DNA of 64,000 bases from NCBI GenBank assembly GCA_022791635.1, contig JAAVZL010000029.1, forward strand, positions 1-64,000, given 5' to 3'. The notes below the pieces were generated by a model that made no database searches, was not told the DNA's origin, and worked only from the letters and a program-made list of their open reading frames with translations. The position numbers and the translations under genes were made by a program. Within the stretch, counting starts at the first letter, position 1. Every line of letters begins with the position of its first letter. The DNA comes from Lachnospiraceae bacterium. GTDB lineage: Bacteria; Bacillota; Clostridia; Lachnospirales; Lachnospiraceae. Of the stretch, positions 50,103 to 59,039 are shown piece by piece.

Positions 50103-51185
50103 ATGTCCAATATGCTTGACTATCTGAGGGAGAGAGGCGGCATTCCCCTCTCTAAACTCCCTCTAACTCCGGTGGATGCTCTGATCATAAGCACCCTGTC
50201 CTATGTACAATTTGATCATCTTATTGCAAAGGATTTAAAGATGGCTCCGGATCTTCTGGAGCTTTCTCAGATGTTCTGGGAGCTTCCGGGTGAGGCCAGA
50301 ACACACCGGTTTCGGGATACCCGGGACGGGGAACTTCTTGAGGCTCTCGGCCAGAGTCTTCGCTTTGGCTCCTTACATTTGGCCGGAGCAAAGGAATTGC
50401 TGGACGAGGAGCAGGAGCTGCAGTTTGCGGCAATCACGCTTCTTTTGGAGGGCGGAGGAGCTCTCGTGGCGTTTCGGGGAACAGACGGCACCTTGATTGG
50501 GTGGAAGGAGAACTTGAATTTAAGCTTTCTGGACGTCATTCCGGGACAGCAGAAGGCCCGGGAATATCTGGAGAAAATAGCAGATCTCTGCCCGGGAAAC
50601 CTTTACGTTGCCGGACACTCCAAGGGAGGCAACCTGGCCGTCTATGGAGCTGCCCGAAGCAGAGAGCCTGTAAGAGAACGCATACAGGCCGTCTATAATT
50701 ATGACGGACCGGGATTTCGGAAAAAGGTATTGGAGGATCCGGGATACCGGGAGATTCTGAAGCGCATACATACCTTTGTACCCCAGGGATCAGTAGTAGG
50801 AATGCTGCTGGAGCATGAGGAGTCCTACACGGTGGTACAAAGCAATGAGGAAGGGCTTCTTCAGCATGAGCCCTACTCCTGGGAAGTGTCCGGCGACGGA
50901 TTTCGGGAACTAACGCAGGTGACAGAGGGCAGCCGTATGGTGGATGAAACCATAAAAAACTGGCTGGCCGGTTTATCGATCAAGGAAAGGGAACATGTTA
51001 TCGAGGCCCTGTATGAGATACTGAAAGTCTCCGGCGCCAAGCGCATAGGAGAGCTTGCCAGGCCAAAGAATCTCCTTGCCATGCTTGAGAGGCTTGGAGG
51101 AGAGGAGGAAAAGACCAAGGAAATGCTTCTTATCACCCTGCGAAAGCTTGTGGAGGCTGCCGCCAGAACAATTGTTTCGGGGTGA
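50103..51185 (+). CDS. DUF2974 family alpha/beta-hydrolase
   Basis: A 360-residue cytosolic protein of the DUF2974 (Mbeg1-like) group, related to class 3 lipases. AFRGTDGTLIGWKENLNLSF gives the oxyanion region, and LYVAGHSKGGNLAVYGA near residue 166 holds the nucleophile Ser in GHSKGG; an Asp and a late His are expected further on (NYDGPGF; the HEPYSW segment). The substrate is unknown. It starts 85 nt after the aldo/keto reductase remnant and may use the same transcript. TetR gene 51199 is convergent with it. Confidence 0.87.
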   Translation: MSNMLDYLRERGGIPLSKLPLTPVDALIISTLSYVQFDHLIAKDLKMAPDLLELSQMFWELPGEARTHRFRDTRDGELLEALGQSLRFGSLHLAGAKELLDEEQELQFAAITLLLEGGGALVAFRGTDGTLIGWKENLNLSFLDVIPGQQKAREYLEKIADLCPGNLYVAGHSKGGNLAVYGAARSREPVRERIQAVYNYDGPGFRKKVLEDPGYREILKRIHTFVPQGSVVGMLLEHEESYTVVQSNEEGLLQHEPYSWEVSGDGFRELTQVTEGSRMVDETIKNWLAGLSIKEREHVIEALYEILKVSGAKRIGELARPKNLLAMLERLGGEEEKTKEMLLITLRKLVEAAARTIVSG

Positions 51186-51198
51186 GCCTGCCGGTAAG

Positions 51199-51783
51199 CT
51201 AGGTGCATTTCTTCCCTTTCTCCCGAATAATGGCCAGAAGAGAGGTTTTCAGCGTAAAGGAGATACTTTCCTGAATTTCGTCCGGGCTCTTGGGATGGGG
51301 ATCTATCAGGAGATCCTTTAAAATGCCGGAGAGGGCGCCGGCATAAAACTGGCTGAGAAATTGACGGAAATCCGGCTGAAGACGACAATTCTCCTGCTGC
51401 TCCAGGGTGGAGATGGTGGAGGAAATCAGCTGTATAAAATCCGCATAAAGAAACTCCTGCAGTCCGTCATAGCCCAGAGAATCGTAGATGGAGTTCAGAA
51501 ATTGCCTGTTTTCGACAGTGTAATTGAGGATGAACAGAATAGTCTCCTTGAAATCCGCCAGAAGATCAAAGTTCTGGATGATTTTAAAGGCTTCCTGATC
51601 CAGGATCCATTTTAAAAGAGCATAAATATCTTCAAAATGATAGTAAAAGGTTTTACGATTGACACCGCAGTCCAGGCAGATTTCACTTACCGTAATTTTT
51701 GAAAAGCTCTTTTGATTCATAAACTTTCTTAAAGAGCCGGCAAGCAGACGCTTGGTATTGAGACTGGTAACTTCATATTGCAT
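51199..51783 (-). CDS. TetR family transcriptional regulator
   Basis: A 194-residue regulator. The N-terminal helix-turn-helix is FMNQKSFSKITVSEICLDCGV followed by NRKTFYYHFEDIYALLKWIL, the TetR signature with YYHF. The C-terminal part fits the TetR_C_8-like (DhaS-type) domain. It is divergent from aroK with about 190 bases between, and convergent with the DUF2974 gene; its targets are not evident. A GGAGCGGATAGGA sequence precedes the ATG. Confidence 0.9.
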   Translation of the reverse strand: MQYEVTSLNTKRLLAGSLRKFMNQKSFSKITVSEICLDCGVNRKTFYYHFEDIYALLKWILDQEAFKIIQNFDLLADFKETILFILNYTVENRQFLNSIYDSLGYDGLQEFLYADFIQLISSTISTLEQQENCRLQPDFRQFLSQFYAGALSGILKDLLIDPHPKSPDEIQESISFTLKTSLLAIIREKGKKCT

Positions 51784-51971
51784 TCCTATCCGCTCCTTTT
51801 CCGTTTATTATAGCCCGGCTTTTTGGGATTTCAATGGTTAATTTATCACATTTGACCATCAAAAGCAAAAAGCTCTGGAAGGCCGGGAGTGTGTATGGTA
51901 TACTTGATGTCAAAGCTGTGGCAAAATAAGCCAACAGCACGGCCATTGAACTGAGGTAGGAGGAAGGCGCT

Positions 51972-52508
51972 GTGAAGGATACGATTTTTTTAATTGGATT
52001 CATGGGAGCGGGAAAATCCACCGTTGCAAAGTGTCTGAAGGAGCAGTATGGACGCAGGCTGGTGGAGATGGATCAGATGATAGAGAGGCGGGAGCAGATG
52101 CCAATCTCCCGGATATTTGAGGAGAATGGGGAGGCGTATTTTCGGCAGCTGGAGACCGGGCTTTTGGAGGAGCTTGCGGGAAGTAGGAGGCTTGTGGTCT
52201 CCTGCGGAGGGGGAGTGCCCTTTCGCTCCTGCAATGTGGACATTATGCGCCGAAGCGGCTGGGTGATTTTTTTGACGGCCACACCTGAGACTGTTTATGA
52301 GCGTGTTAAGAACAGCCATCACCGCCCGCTGCTGGAGAAAAATATGAACCTGCCATTTATCACCGGCCTGATGGAGGAGCGAAGAGAGGGATATGAAGCT
52401 GCGGCAGATATTCAGGTTTCCACCGACGGACGTAAGGCAGAGGAAATCTGTGAAGAAATCATAAAGAGAATCAGAGAAAGCGAAGAAAAACCGGAGCTTT
52501 CAAGGTGA
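51972..52508 (+). CDS. aroK: Shikimate kinase
   Basis: Phosphorylates shikimate with ATP in aromatic amino acid synthesis. The 178-residue P-loop protein has IGFMGAGKST with Lys15, the shikimate-binding Asp in EMDQMIERR, FRQLE, CGGGVPF and the lid Arg in NSHHRPLLE. GTG start with AGGAGGAAGG upstream. It stands apart from other aro genes in the window. Confidence 0.93.
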   Translation: MKDTIFLIGFMGAGKSTVAKCLKEQYGRRLVEMDQMIERREQMPISRIFEENGEAYFRQLETGLLEELAGSRRLVVSCGGGVPFRSCNVDIMRRSGWVIFLTATPETVYERVKNSHHRPLLEKNMNLPFITGLMEERREGYEAAADIQVSTDGRKAEEICEEIIKRIRESEEKPELSR

Positions 52509-52668
52509 CGGGTTTGTTATAAAAACAGGGCGGATAACAACAAAAAGTTGGTAGAATTATCTATGGACAAAGGACTATGAGAAATAGTATCATAAGAAAG
52601 GTGGTATAAGTTCGAGAACAACGGACAGGGGAGAGCCAAGGCCTGCCCCCTGTAAGGAGGAATAGAAG

Positions 52669-53253
52669 TTGAGAAAAAAATCACATATTTCCCTGGCAAA
52701 ATACATCGTGGAGGATGTGCGGGTGCCGGAGCTTGAGGCCCATCGAAAAGCTTTTTATCTGGGTAGCATCCTTCCGGACTGTAAGTTTTCCTTTCTGACC
52801 AAGCGTCATGAATTTGGAGAGACCTTTGATCTGGTAACGGCTCAGATTCGCCGTCTCTCTGAACGGGAGGGCCGGGAGCACTCCAATCTCAGAGCCTATA
52901 TGCGGCATCTGGGGGAGGTGATTCACTATGTGGCAGACTACTTTACCTTTCCCCATAACAATACGTATGACGGGAATCTGAAGGATCACTGTTACTATGA
53001 GAAGGCGTTGAAGTTTCGGCTTCGGGAGTATGTGAGAAGCGGTGAGGCGTTTCGGGAGTGCATGGAGGTTCGCCATTTTGCCACTGCCGAGGCGGTGGTA
53101 AGCTTTATCAAGAATGCCCACCGGGAATACGTAAGCCGGAAGCGCAATGTGGAGGAGGACTGCCGCTATATTGTGCGGATTTGCCGTCAGGTGGTGCAGG
53201 CCATCTTAAGTCTGGCAGGCTGCCGGGTGCAGGCGGGGCTGTGTGTTGCTTAA
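52669..53253 (+). CDS. Zinc-dependent phospholipase C-like protein
   Basis: A 194-residue protein resembling the Zn-dependent phospholipase C / S1-P1 nuclease fold (PF00882 type). Putative metal ligands are His5 region (RKKSHISLAKYI), Asp in LGSILPDCKF, HEFGETFD, and HLGEVIHYVADYFTFPHN, the strongest family mark. There is no clear signal peptide, so it is probably cytosolic; many Firmicutes carry such short versions of unknown substrate. TTG start, placed 5-6 nt after AAGGAGGAATAG. A bidirectional terminator follows. Confidence 0.82.
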   Translation: MRKKSHISLAKYIVEDVRVPELEAHRKAFYLGSILPDCKFSFLTKRHEFGETFDLVTAQIRRLSEREGREHSNLRAYMRHLGEVIHYVADYFTFPHNNTYDGNLKDHCYYEKALKFRLREYVRSGEAFRECMEVRHFATAEAVVSFIKNAHREYVSRKRNVEEDCRYIVRICRQVVQAILSLAGCRVQAGLCVA

Positions 53254-53282
53254 AGCTTTTTGACAAATGCATAAAAAGTACG

Positions 53283-53322
53283 AAAAAAGGCTGCCGGTTT
53301 GTGAAATCGGCAGCTTTTTTTT
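53283..53322. terminator. Bidirectional terminator between two convergent genes
   Basis: AAAAAAGGCTGCCG pairs with CGGCAGCTTTTTTTT around an 11-nt loop. Runs of A on one side and T on the other let it end both the Zn-PLC-like gene and the reverse-strand SH3 gene. Confidence 0.9.
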
Positions 53323-53352
53323 CATACTTTTTATGTTTCCCCTGCTCGATTG

Positions 53353-54723
53353 TTATTTCAACAGGGAGGAGGGCACATAGCCTTCCAGTGTCTGATCGTT
53401 CTGGGTAAAGGAGATCTTCGTCCATTTCTGGCCGTCGTCCCCGGTCACTTCTTTGAGAATCGTCACCTTGGTGCCATTCTGCAGGGTGGCCCGGATGTCG
53501 CCATTAGGAGAGGCGTAGGTACGCACATAGGCTACGGCCGGTGTATTGGTGTTGGCATTAGAGCCTGCAGGCGGCGTACTCGGTGCAGAGCTTCCTCCGC
53601 CGGAAGCAGTGCCTACGGTCAGAAGATCTCCGCGAATATAGCCATTGAGAGCAACGCCGTCAATGGTATAGGCAATCTTGTACCATTTCCGCCCGTCGTC
53701 GCCGGTGGTCTCGGAGAGGATGGTCACGTCGGTTCCCGTGGAAAGCTTGGAGCGAATATCCCCCCTGACGGAGGCATAGGTGCGGACGTTGGCCACAAGA
53801 GGAATGACCCTGCCCGGTGTGGTGGATCCCGTAGCGGATCCTGTGGAAGAACCGTCTGACAGAGTGGTCCCCGGATTGGTTTCCGAGAGCATGTCGGAAC
53901 GTATGTAGCCGTTTAGCTGGTATCCGTTGTCCTGGTAGGATACCTTGTACCAGAGCTTACCGTCGTCCGGTCCGGTCTTGGAGGCCACCAGGCTTACCTG
54001 GGTGCCTTTCGTCAGCCGAGAGCGGATATCGCCGTTGGTGGAGGCATAGGTGCGCACCATAGCCGCGTCCACGCTCACATAGCGGGTGCCGGACACGTCC
54101 GTGGAGTTGGAGCCGCTTCCCCCGGGATTGGTTTCTACCAGCAGATCTCCCCGGATATAGCCCTCCATGGCGGAGCCGTTTTTGTTAAAAGAGATCTTGT
54201 ACCAGGTTCTTCCGTCGTCCCCGCCCTTTGTGGAGGAGAGAACGGTAACGCTTGTCCCACGCTCCAGCCGGGAACGAATGTCAGCATTGGTGGAAGCATA
54301 GGTGCGGATGATGGCTACAGGCGGCTTTACAAAGCGGGCAGAGCCGTTCCCGGCCACTATGTTTGAACTGCTTCCCGAGGAAGAGCCGCCCGACACACTG
54401 CCGGACACATTCAGAAGATCAGCCCGCACGAAGCCCTCCTTAGCATCTCCGTTGTAGGCGAAATAAACATTGTACCACCTAAGACCGTCATCGCCGGTGG
54501 TCTCGGAAATAATGTTCACCTTTGTGCCCTGAGTCAGCTTGCACACGATGGACGAGCTGGTGGAGGCAGACGAACGCACATTTAAGATTCGATTTTTCAC
54601 GGTGCCGGTTGCCCGGGCAGCCGAAGAAGAAAGCCCCGGTCCCAGCGGCGTGAGTAATAGAGAAAGCATCAGCAGCACGGAAAAGAAACGTCTTGTCCGC
54701 CTTGAGGCTCTGTTCCTTGTCAT
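53353..54723 (-). CDS. Secreted protein with five bacterial SH3 domains
   Basis: A 456-residue exported protein. A twin-Arg-rich N-terminus and hydrophobic core (about residues 12-32) form a signal peptide. Five SH3b repeats follow at about 40-107, 127-200, 207-285, 300-375 and 390-456, each with VRTYAS...DIRS.L..GT.V.(I/L)....GDDG..WYK and a closing (E/N)GYIRGDLL. The linkers are Gly/Ser/Thr-rich. Such repeats bind cell-wall peptides; no catalytic domain is present, so it is probably a wall-bound scaffold or adhesin. GGGGGGAATTT precedes the ATG. Confidence 0.9.
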   Translation of the reverse strand: MTRNRASRRTRRFFSVLLMLSLLLTPLGPGLSSSAARATGTVKNRILNVRSSASTSSSIVCKLTQGTKVNIISETTGDDGLRWYNVYFAYNGDAKEGFVRADLLNVSGSVSGGSSSGSSSNIVAGNGSARFVKPPVAIIRTYASTNADIRSRLERGTSVTVLSSTKGGDDGRTWYKISFNKNGSAMEGYIRGDLLVETNPGGSGSNSTDVSGTRYVSVDAAMVRTYASTNGDIRSRLTKGTQVSLVASKTGPDDGKLWYKVSYQDNGYQLNGYIRSDMLSETNPGTTLSDGSSTGSATGSTTPGRVIPLVANVRTYASVRGDIRSKLSTGTDVTILSETTGDDGRKWYKIAYTIDGVALNGYIRGDLLTVGTASGGGSSAPSTPPAGSNANTNTPAVAYVRTYASPNGDIRATLQNGTKVTILKEVTGDDGQKWTKISFTQNDQTLEGYVPSSLLK

Positions 54724-54922
54724 AAAAATTCCCCCCTGTTATGGATATTTCGTAACGGCTCAGTATCTGAACGGCCACGACAGTTCGGTAAAAAGTCAAT
54801 GATATCCGCAAGGATACCATTTCCAGTATAATCATCCTCTTTCCAAAAGGCAAGGAAAACAGGGCATTATTAAGAAAATCTTCAGAATTATGTTAACAAT
54901 TGCGGCAGAAAAACGCGATGTG

Positions 54923-56662
54923 TTATGTCAACAGGGTAAGATTGCTGATATCGGAGTCAATGACCATGGAATAGTTGGTGTAGTAGACCACAAAGCCAGG
55001 CTTGGCTCCTCCCGGTTTTTTCACATGCTTTTTTTCCACATAGTCAATCTCTGCCTTTTCCTGTTCCCGGCTCTTGGAATAGTAAGCAGCCAGGCGTCCG
55101 GCCTCCTCAAAGGCCCGATCCGGCACTTCCCGCCCCTCGCTTTTCAGAATCACATGGGAGCCTGCCGCTCCCTTGGCATGGAACCACCAGTCGTTTCCGG
55201 AGGCGAATTTGAAGGTCAGCTCATCGTTCTGGAGATTATTTTTTCCCACATAGATGTGGAAGCCGTCACTGGAGAGGTAGTGGAAGGGCCGGGAGGTAAT
55301 TCTGGGCTTCTTATCCTGACTTCTCCGCTTGCGGATATAGCCGGACTCCATAAGCTCCTCCCGAATCTGGACCAGATCCTCTTCGGAGAGGGCAATGTCC
55401 AGGGCCTGGCTAATGGACTCCAGATGGGTTACCTCCTTCTCAGTCTCCAAAAGGAGCTCTGTTACCGCCTCATAGGTCCGCTTCAGCTTTCCGTACTTGT
55501 CGAAATATTTTTTGGCATTCTCCTGGGCGCTAAGCGTTGGGTCCAGAGGAATGGTAATGGTCTCGTTGGTGTAATAGTTGAGAGCCTCCAGGGAGCGCTC
55601 TCCCTCCTTAAGGTTGTAGCCGTAAGTGTGGAGAAGCTCTCCGTAAACCTTATACTTATCACGTTTTTCCGTATCCTTAAGCTGTCTGGCCTGGAGATCA
55701 TACTTTTTGCGGCTGCGTTCCAAAGCAGTCTGTACGATCCGGCGCAGATCCGAGGATTTCTGCCGGATGCGTGTGATGGTATTTTTGGAGGCATAGTAGG
55801 TTTCCAGGAGCAGGGAAATACTGGAAAAATCCTCGGAGGAAAGATCCTGGTACATGGTCAGGGGAAGGGCGGCAAATTCCAGCGGCTCCTTTCCCTGAGA
55901 TATAATCTGAGGGGAAAATCGGCCCTCCCGAACCTCCTTCAAAAGCCGGGAAAGCTGATGCATAAGCATTTCCTGTTCTTGGGGGGTAAGCTCTGCGCTG
56001 GGACGGCGGGAATCCAGGCAGGAGCGGTAAGAGAGCTCCTCTGCCATCACCGGAGAAAAGCCGGTAAGGGTGGTGTAGACGGCCTTTCCAAGAGGCAGTG
56101 GCTTTTTGCAGATGGCAGAGAGCATGGTATCTGTGGAGGCTGTCATGGGATCCAGCTTTTCCTGGGTCACCGGAATAAAGTAATTGCGCCCGGGCAGAAC
56201 CTCCCGCAGGGAGCTGACCGCAGAGGATACATGTTTGATGCTGTCCAGGATCAGTCCGTCCTCCCGGCAGAAGATGAGATTGCTGTGCTTTCCCATGAGC
56301 TCTACGATAAGAAGCTTATGGCACACATCCCCAAGCTCATTTAAGTGTTCGATTTCAAATTCCAGAATCCGCTCCAAGGAGGGCTGCCGGATATCTGTGA
56401 TCTTCCCGCCGTTTAAGTGCTTGCGCAGCAGCATGCAAAAGCCCGGCGCCGTCATGGGACTTTGCTTGTTGCTCTCTGTTAGATAGAGTAAGGGAAGGCT
56501 TGCGGAAGCGGAGATGAGTAGCCGGTACTGATTTTTGTTGTTTTTTATGGTAAGAAGCAGCTCGTCCGCTTCTGGCTGGGCGATCTTGGTGATCCGCCCG
56601 CCTGTAAGGGCCTTGGAAAGCTCTGCGCGAAGAGCCGCAACCGTAATGCCGTCAAATGCCAT
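54923..56662 (-). CDS. rqcH: RqcH (NFACT / fibronectin-binding-like) ribosome quality control protein
   Basis: A 579-residue NFACT protein. The NFACT-N domain opens with MAFDGITVAALRAEL, a central coiled coil (about 280-430) follows, and the C-terminal NFACT-R domain has FHYLSSDGFHIYVGKNNLQNDELTFK and GNDWWFHAKGAAGSHVILK. In Bacillus, RqcH adds C-terminal alanine tails to nascent chains on stalled 50S subunits. Older annotation calls it fibronectin-binding protein A. AGGAGG precedes the ATG. Confidence 0.94.
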   Translation of the reverse strand: MAFDGITVAALRAELSKALTGGRITKIAQPEADELLLTIKNNKNQYRLLISASASLPLLYLTESNKQSPMTAPGFCMLLRKHLNGGKITDIRQPSLERILEFEIEHLNELGDVCHKLLIVELMGKHSNLIFCREDGLILDSIKHVSSAVSSLREVLPGRNYFIPVTQEKLDPMTASTDTMLSAICKKPLPLGKAVYTTLTGFSPVMAEELSYRSCLDSRRPSAELTPQEQEMLMHQLSRLLKEVREGRFSPQIISQGKEPLEFAALPLTMYQDLSSEDFSSISLLLETYYASKNTITRIRQKSSDLRRIVQTALERSRKKYDLQARQLKDTEKRDKYKVYGELLHTYGYNLKEGERSLEALNYYTNETITIPLDPTLSAQENAKKYFDKYGKLKRTYEAVTELLLETEKEVTHLESISQALDIALSEEDLVQIREELMESGYIRKRRSQDKKPRITSRPFHYLSSDGFHIYVGKNNLQNDELTFKFASGNDWWFHAKGAAGSHVILKSEGREVPDRAFEEAGRLAAYYSKSREQEKAEIDYVEKKHVKKPGGAKPGFVVYYTNYSMVIDSDISNLTLLT

Positions 56663-56769
56663 GGGATTCCTCCTGTAAATGATTTCACGCTCATTATATC
56701 ATTTACAGTTTATTTTGCAACATTGCCTTCTGGGTAAAGCAGAAAAGTTTCGGTAGCAGGTTACTGTTC
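56663..56769. other. Intergenic region upstream of rqcH
   Basis: This is the left part of a 367-base gap between the divergent rqcH and NimA-like genes. It must hold the rqcH promoter (reverse strand), which I cannot place with confidence. The right part holds a multi-stem structure and the forward promoter, listed separately. Confidence 0.4.
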
Positions 56770-56876
56770 ACACGTCACTATTCCGCGAGGTGTTTCCGCA
56801 CATTTTGTGCGGAAATCCCGAGTTCCTCAGCGCGAAATCGCATCTTTTTGCGATTTCTGTGCATCGCGAAGCGTGT
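56770..56876. ncRNA. Candidate multi-branched structured RNA or palindromic element
   Basis: Nested pairing is clear: ACACG (56770-56774) with CGTGT (56872-56876), CGCGA (56784-56788) with TCGCG (56864-56868), and inside two strong hairpins, TTTCCGCAC/GTGCGGAAA (56793-56815) and GAAATCGCA/TGCGATTTC (56834-56857). This is a closed multi-branch junction of about 107 nt, with no gene inside. Strand is undetermined, and no known family name comes to mind. Confidence 0.5.
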
Positions 56877-56930
56877 TGCCGTACCCCGTCTGAACTGTTG
56901 GAAGTTTTGAACAGAAATGGTAAGAAAAGA

Positions 56931-56959
56931 TTGTGTACTAACTGGAAATATGTTAGAAT
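56931..56959 (+). promoter_or_regulatory. Promoter of the NimA-like gene
   Basis: TTGTGT (56931-56936), a 17-nt spacer and TAGAAT (56954-56959), about 70 bases before the start codon. GGAGGAGAG supplies the ribosome-binding site. Confidence 0.6.
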
Positions 56960-57029
56960 GAGCATCATAAGCTTCTGTTTTTGGTGAAAGCCGGAAAATG
57001 GTTCCCGTGCGGATAAGGGAGGAGAGAGG

Positions 57030-57581
57030 ATGACAGAGCATACAAAGCTGAAAATGTGTCATGAGGACAGACGGATACAGGAAAAGGAGCAGTTGGATCT
57101 ATTGCTGTCGCAGATGAAGGTAGCAACTGTCTGCATGCACGATGAGCCTTATCCCTATGCGGTGGCGATGAATTATGGATATGAGTGGGGGGAGGACGAT
57201 GAGCTGTTTCTTTTTTTTCATATGGCGAAAGAGGGACATCGCCTGGAGCTTCTTCGAAAAAACCCCAAGGTGAGCATCAGTATGTATGAGTTTTTGGATC
57301 GAAGGGGCTTTTCGAATTATCGAAAGGAGCAGCATGATTATCGGAGTATTCATATTTATGGGACAGCAGAGGTGATAACCACAGACCGGGAGGAGGAATT
57401 CCTTCACGGCATGTCTTTGCTGTTAGAGAATAATGGGCGCCCTCCTGTAAAGAGGCTGGAGGGAGAGATGAAGACCCGTCTCTATGTTCTTCGGGTGAAA
57501 GCGGACTTTGTGACAGCCAAGGCTCAGTATCCTGTGACAGACCGGGAGGAGCTTAGGATGCCGCCGAATCAGAAAAAATAG
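57030..57581 (+). CDS. NimA-like pyridoxamine 5'-phosphate oxidase-family flavoprotein
   Basis: A 183-residue split-beta-barrel FMN protein. The order is R.I....LL..MKVATVCMHDEPYPYAVAMNYGYEW, then LFLFFHMAKEGHRLELLRKNPKVSISMYEF and SIHIYGTAEVI, as in Nim-type 5-nitroimidazole reductase-like proteins and the wider pyridoxamine-oxidase-like family. Many such proteins are general flavin reductases; drug resistance cannot be inferred from sequence. It has its own promoter, and the GTTAAGCC repeat follows. Confidence 0.87.
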   Translation: MTEHTKLKMCHEDRRIQEKEQLDLLLSQMKVATVCMHDEPYPYAVAMNYGYEWGEDDELFLFFHMAKEGHRLELLRKNPKVSISMYEFLDRRGFSNYRKEQHDYRSIHIYGTAEVITTDREEEFLHGMSLLLENNGRPPVKRLEGEMKTRLYVLRVKADFVTAKAQYPVTDREELRMPPNQKK

Positions 57582-57597
57582 GCATTGCCGGGACAAT

Positions 57598-57704
57598 GTT
57601 ATGAAGTTAAGCCTTGAGAAGCTTACGGAGGCTCCGGGCAAGAACCGCCACCCCTCACCGGGGCGGCCCTCCTCCCCTGCGCCGGTAGTTCTTGCAGGCT
57701 TAAC
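57598..57704 (+). repeat. GTTAAGCC...GGCTTAAC repeat, long copy
   Basis: Terminal GTTAAGCC (57606-57613) and GGCTTAAC (57697-57704) are an 8-bp inverted repeat. CGGGCAAGAAC near the left end and GTTCTTGC near the right end also pair, with the GC-rich CCGGGGCGG middle. The same ends occur without the middle at 31116-31174, and the middle occurs inverted at 44820-44926. The unit sits between the NimA-like gene and the SDR gene. Confidence 0.8.
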
Positions 57705-57738
57705 GGAAAGATATGATCCCAGGAAAGGAGTTTAAGAA

Positions 57739-58425
57739 ATGAAAAAGGTATTTATAACAGGGGCGGACAGAGGGATTGGCTTTGCGCTGTGCAGACGCTT
57801 CCTGGAGGGCGGATGGATGGTATTCGCGGGACGTTTTATGGAGGAGTGGGCGGAGCTGGACGGCTTACAGGCGGAATATGGCGACCGGCTTTTTCTGGTA
57901 AGTCTTAATGTGGGGAGTGAGGAGTCGGTGGACAGGGCGGCAAAGGCGGTAAAGGGTCAGACGGATGTTCTGGATATGCTGGTAAATTGCGCCGGGATCA
58001 TCCAGAGTGACGGCAGGGAGGCCATAGCCAGATGTCTGAATATCAATGCCTTTGGGGTTATCCGTATGGTGGAGGCCTTCCTTCCGCTTCTTAAGCAGGG
58101 GGAGAAGAGGCTGTGCTTTGTCTCCTCGGAGGCGGGCAGCATTACCCTGGCCCATCGGGACGGAGATATTGCCTACTGCGTTTCAAAGACCTGCCTGAAT
58201 ATGGCTGTCCGGCTTATGTTTGAGAAGCTGCAGCCGGAGGGCTACCGGTTCCGGTTGTATCATCCGGGATGGGTGCGCTCTTATATGAGCGGGCAGAAGA
58301 GCACTGTGGGGAACTTTGAGCCGGAGGAGACTGCCCAGACGGCATACCAGCAGTTTACGTCTGACCGGGACTGGGAGGATGTGCTGATTATGACGGACGT
58401 ATCAAATGAAATGTGGCCTTTTTAG
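57739..58425 (+). CDS. Short-chain dehydrogenase/reductase
   Basis: A 228-residue classical SDR. The cofactor motif TGADRGIG is at residues about 7-14, NCAGII (NNAG equivalent) near residue 87, the catalytic Ser in CFVSSEAGS and the Tyr/Lys pair in YCVSK near residue 152. An Arg in AGRFMEE after strand 2 hints at NADP preference. The substrate is unknown, but the next two genes (an SDR-like partner and a sugar isomerase-like protein) and the AraC regulator downstream point to a sugar or sugar-acid pathway. Confidence 0.9.
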   Translation: MKKVFITGADRGIGFALCRRFLEGGWMVFAGRFMEEWAELDGLQAEYGDRLFLVSLNVGSEESVDRAAKAVKGQTDVLDMLVNCAGIIQSDGREAIARCLNINAFGVIRMVEAFLPLLKQGEKRLCFVSSEAGSITLAHRDGDIAYCVSKTCLNMAVRLMFEKLQPEGYRFRLYHPGWVRSYMSGQKSTVGNFEPEETAQTAYQQFTSDRDWEDVLIMTDVSNEMWPF

Positions 58426-58438
58426 GGAGAGTGATAAA

Positions 58439-59035
58439 ATGAGCAGAGTTGTTTTGTGTGTAGAAAATGGGAATGCTTTTTTGGAGGAGACGAAGAAATA
58501 TCTTGCGTCCCACGACTGTAAAGTATATACGCTGCCTGAAGGAAAAGAACGGCTTGAAGAAATGCCGGGGGAGATCGATATTCTTCTCTTAGCCGTCAGC
58601 GGGCAGCTGCCCGGGGACGGAGCCATCGACGAGGGGCATGACTGCGAAAAGCTTCTGGAGATTGTGAGCGGACAGATTGGCGGGCTTATGGAGGTGATCG
58701 AGGCGGCCCTTCCGCTGCTGCGCAAAGGAAAGCTCAAGCGCATCGGGCTGATTACGGACAAGGCTTCCAGCATCAGCGGATGTAAGGATGAACGGAATTA
58801 CACACAGCATATGGCATGGGCCGGGATCAATATGATGGGGAAGCTGTATTTCAACCGGCTGCGCCCGGAAGGCTTTACCTTCCGTTGGTATTGTGCCCAG
58901 GAAGGCGGCGGAGGGATGTCTGCGGGAGAATACCTTTTAAGCGGGCTGTGCTATGATGAGAAGGAGCCCTACATTCATTCGGATGAGAACCGGCTGGTGA
59001 TGCGGGATGCTTATTTTAGGGAGGTTGGGTGGTAG
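58439..59035 (+). CDS. Degenerate SDR-like protein lacking catalytic motifs
   Basis: A 198-residue protein whose length, helix pattern and central SGQIGGLMEVIEAALPLLRKGKLKRIGLITDKASS resemble an SDR, but the TGxxxGxG cofactor motif is absent and the YxxxK pair is replaced (NYTQHMAWAGINMMGKL). It may be a non-catalytic partner of the upstream SDR, or may bind something else. The ATG at 58439 follows AGGGAGAG; a longer frame from 58406 overlaps the SDR stop. It is 4 nt from the next gene. Confidence 0.75.
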   Translation: MSRVVLCVENGNAFLEETKKYLASHDCKVYTLPEGKERLEEMPGEIDILLLAVSGQLPGDGAIDEGHDCEKLLEIVSGQIGGLMEVIEAALPLLRKGKLKRIGLITDKASSISGCKDERNYTQHMAWAGINMMGKLYFNRLRPEGFTFRWYCAQEGGGGMSAGEYLLSGLCYDEKEPYIHSDENRLVMRDAYFREVGW

Positions 59036-59039
59036 AGAG

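Noticed and set aside
54890..56344. 484-codon forward open frame opposite rqcH
   Set aside because: It is the antisense of the well-supported rqcH gene. Its translation has no recognisable domain and no ribosome-binding site, and such long antisense frames are common in GC-biased codon sets.
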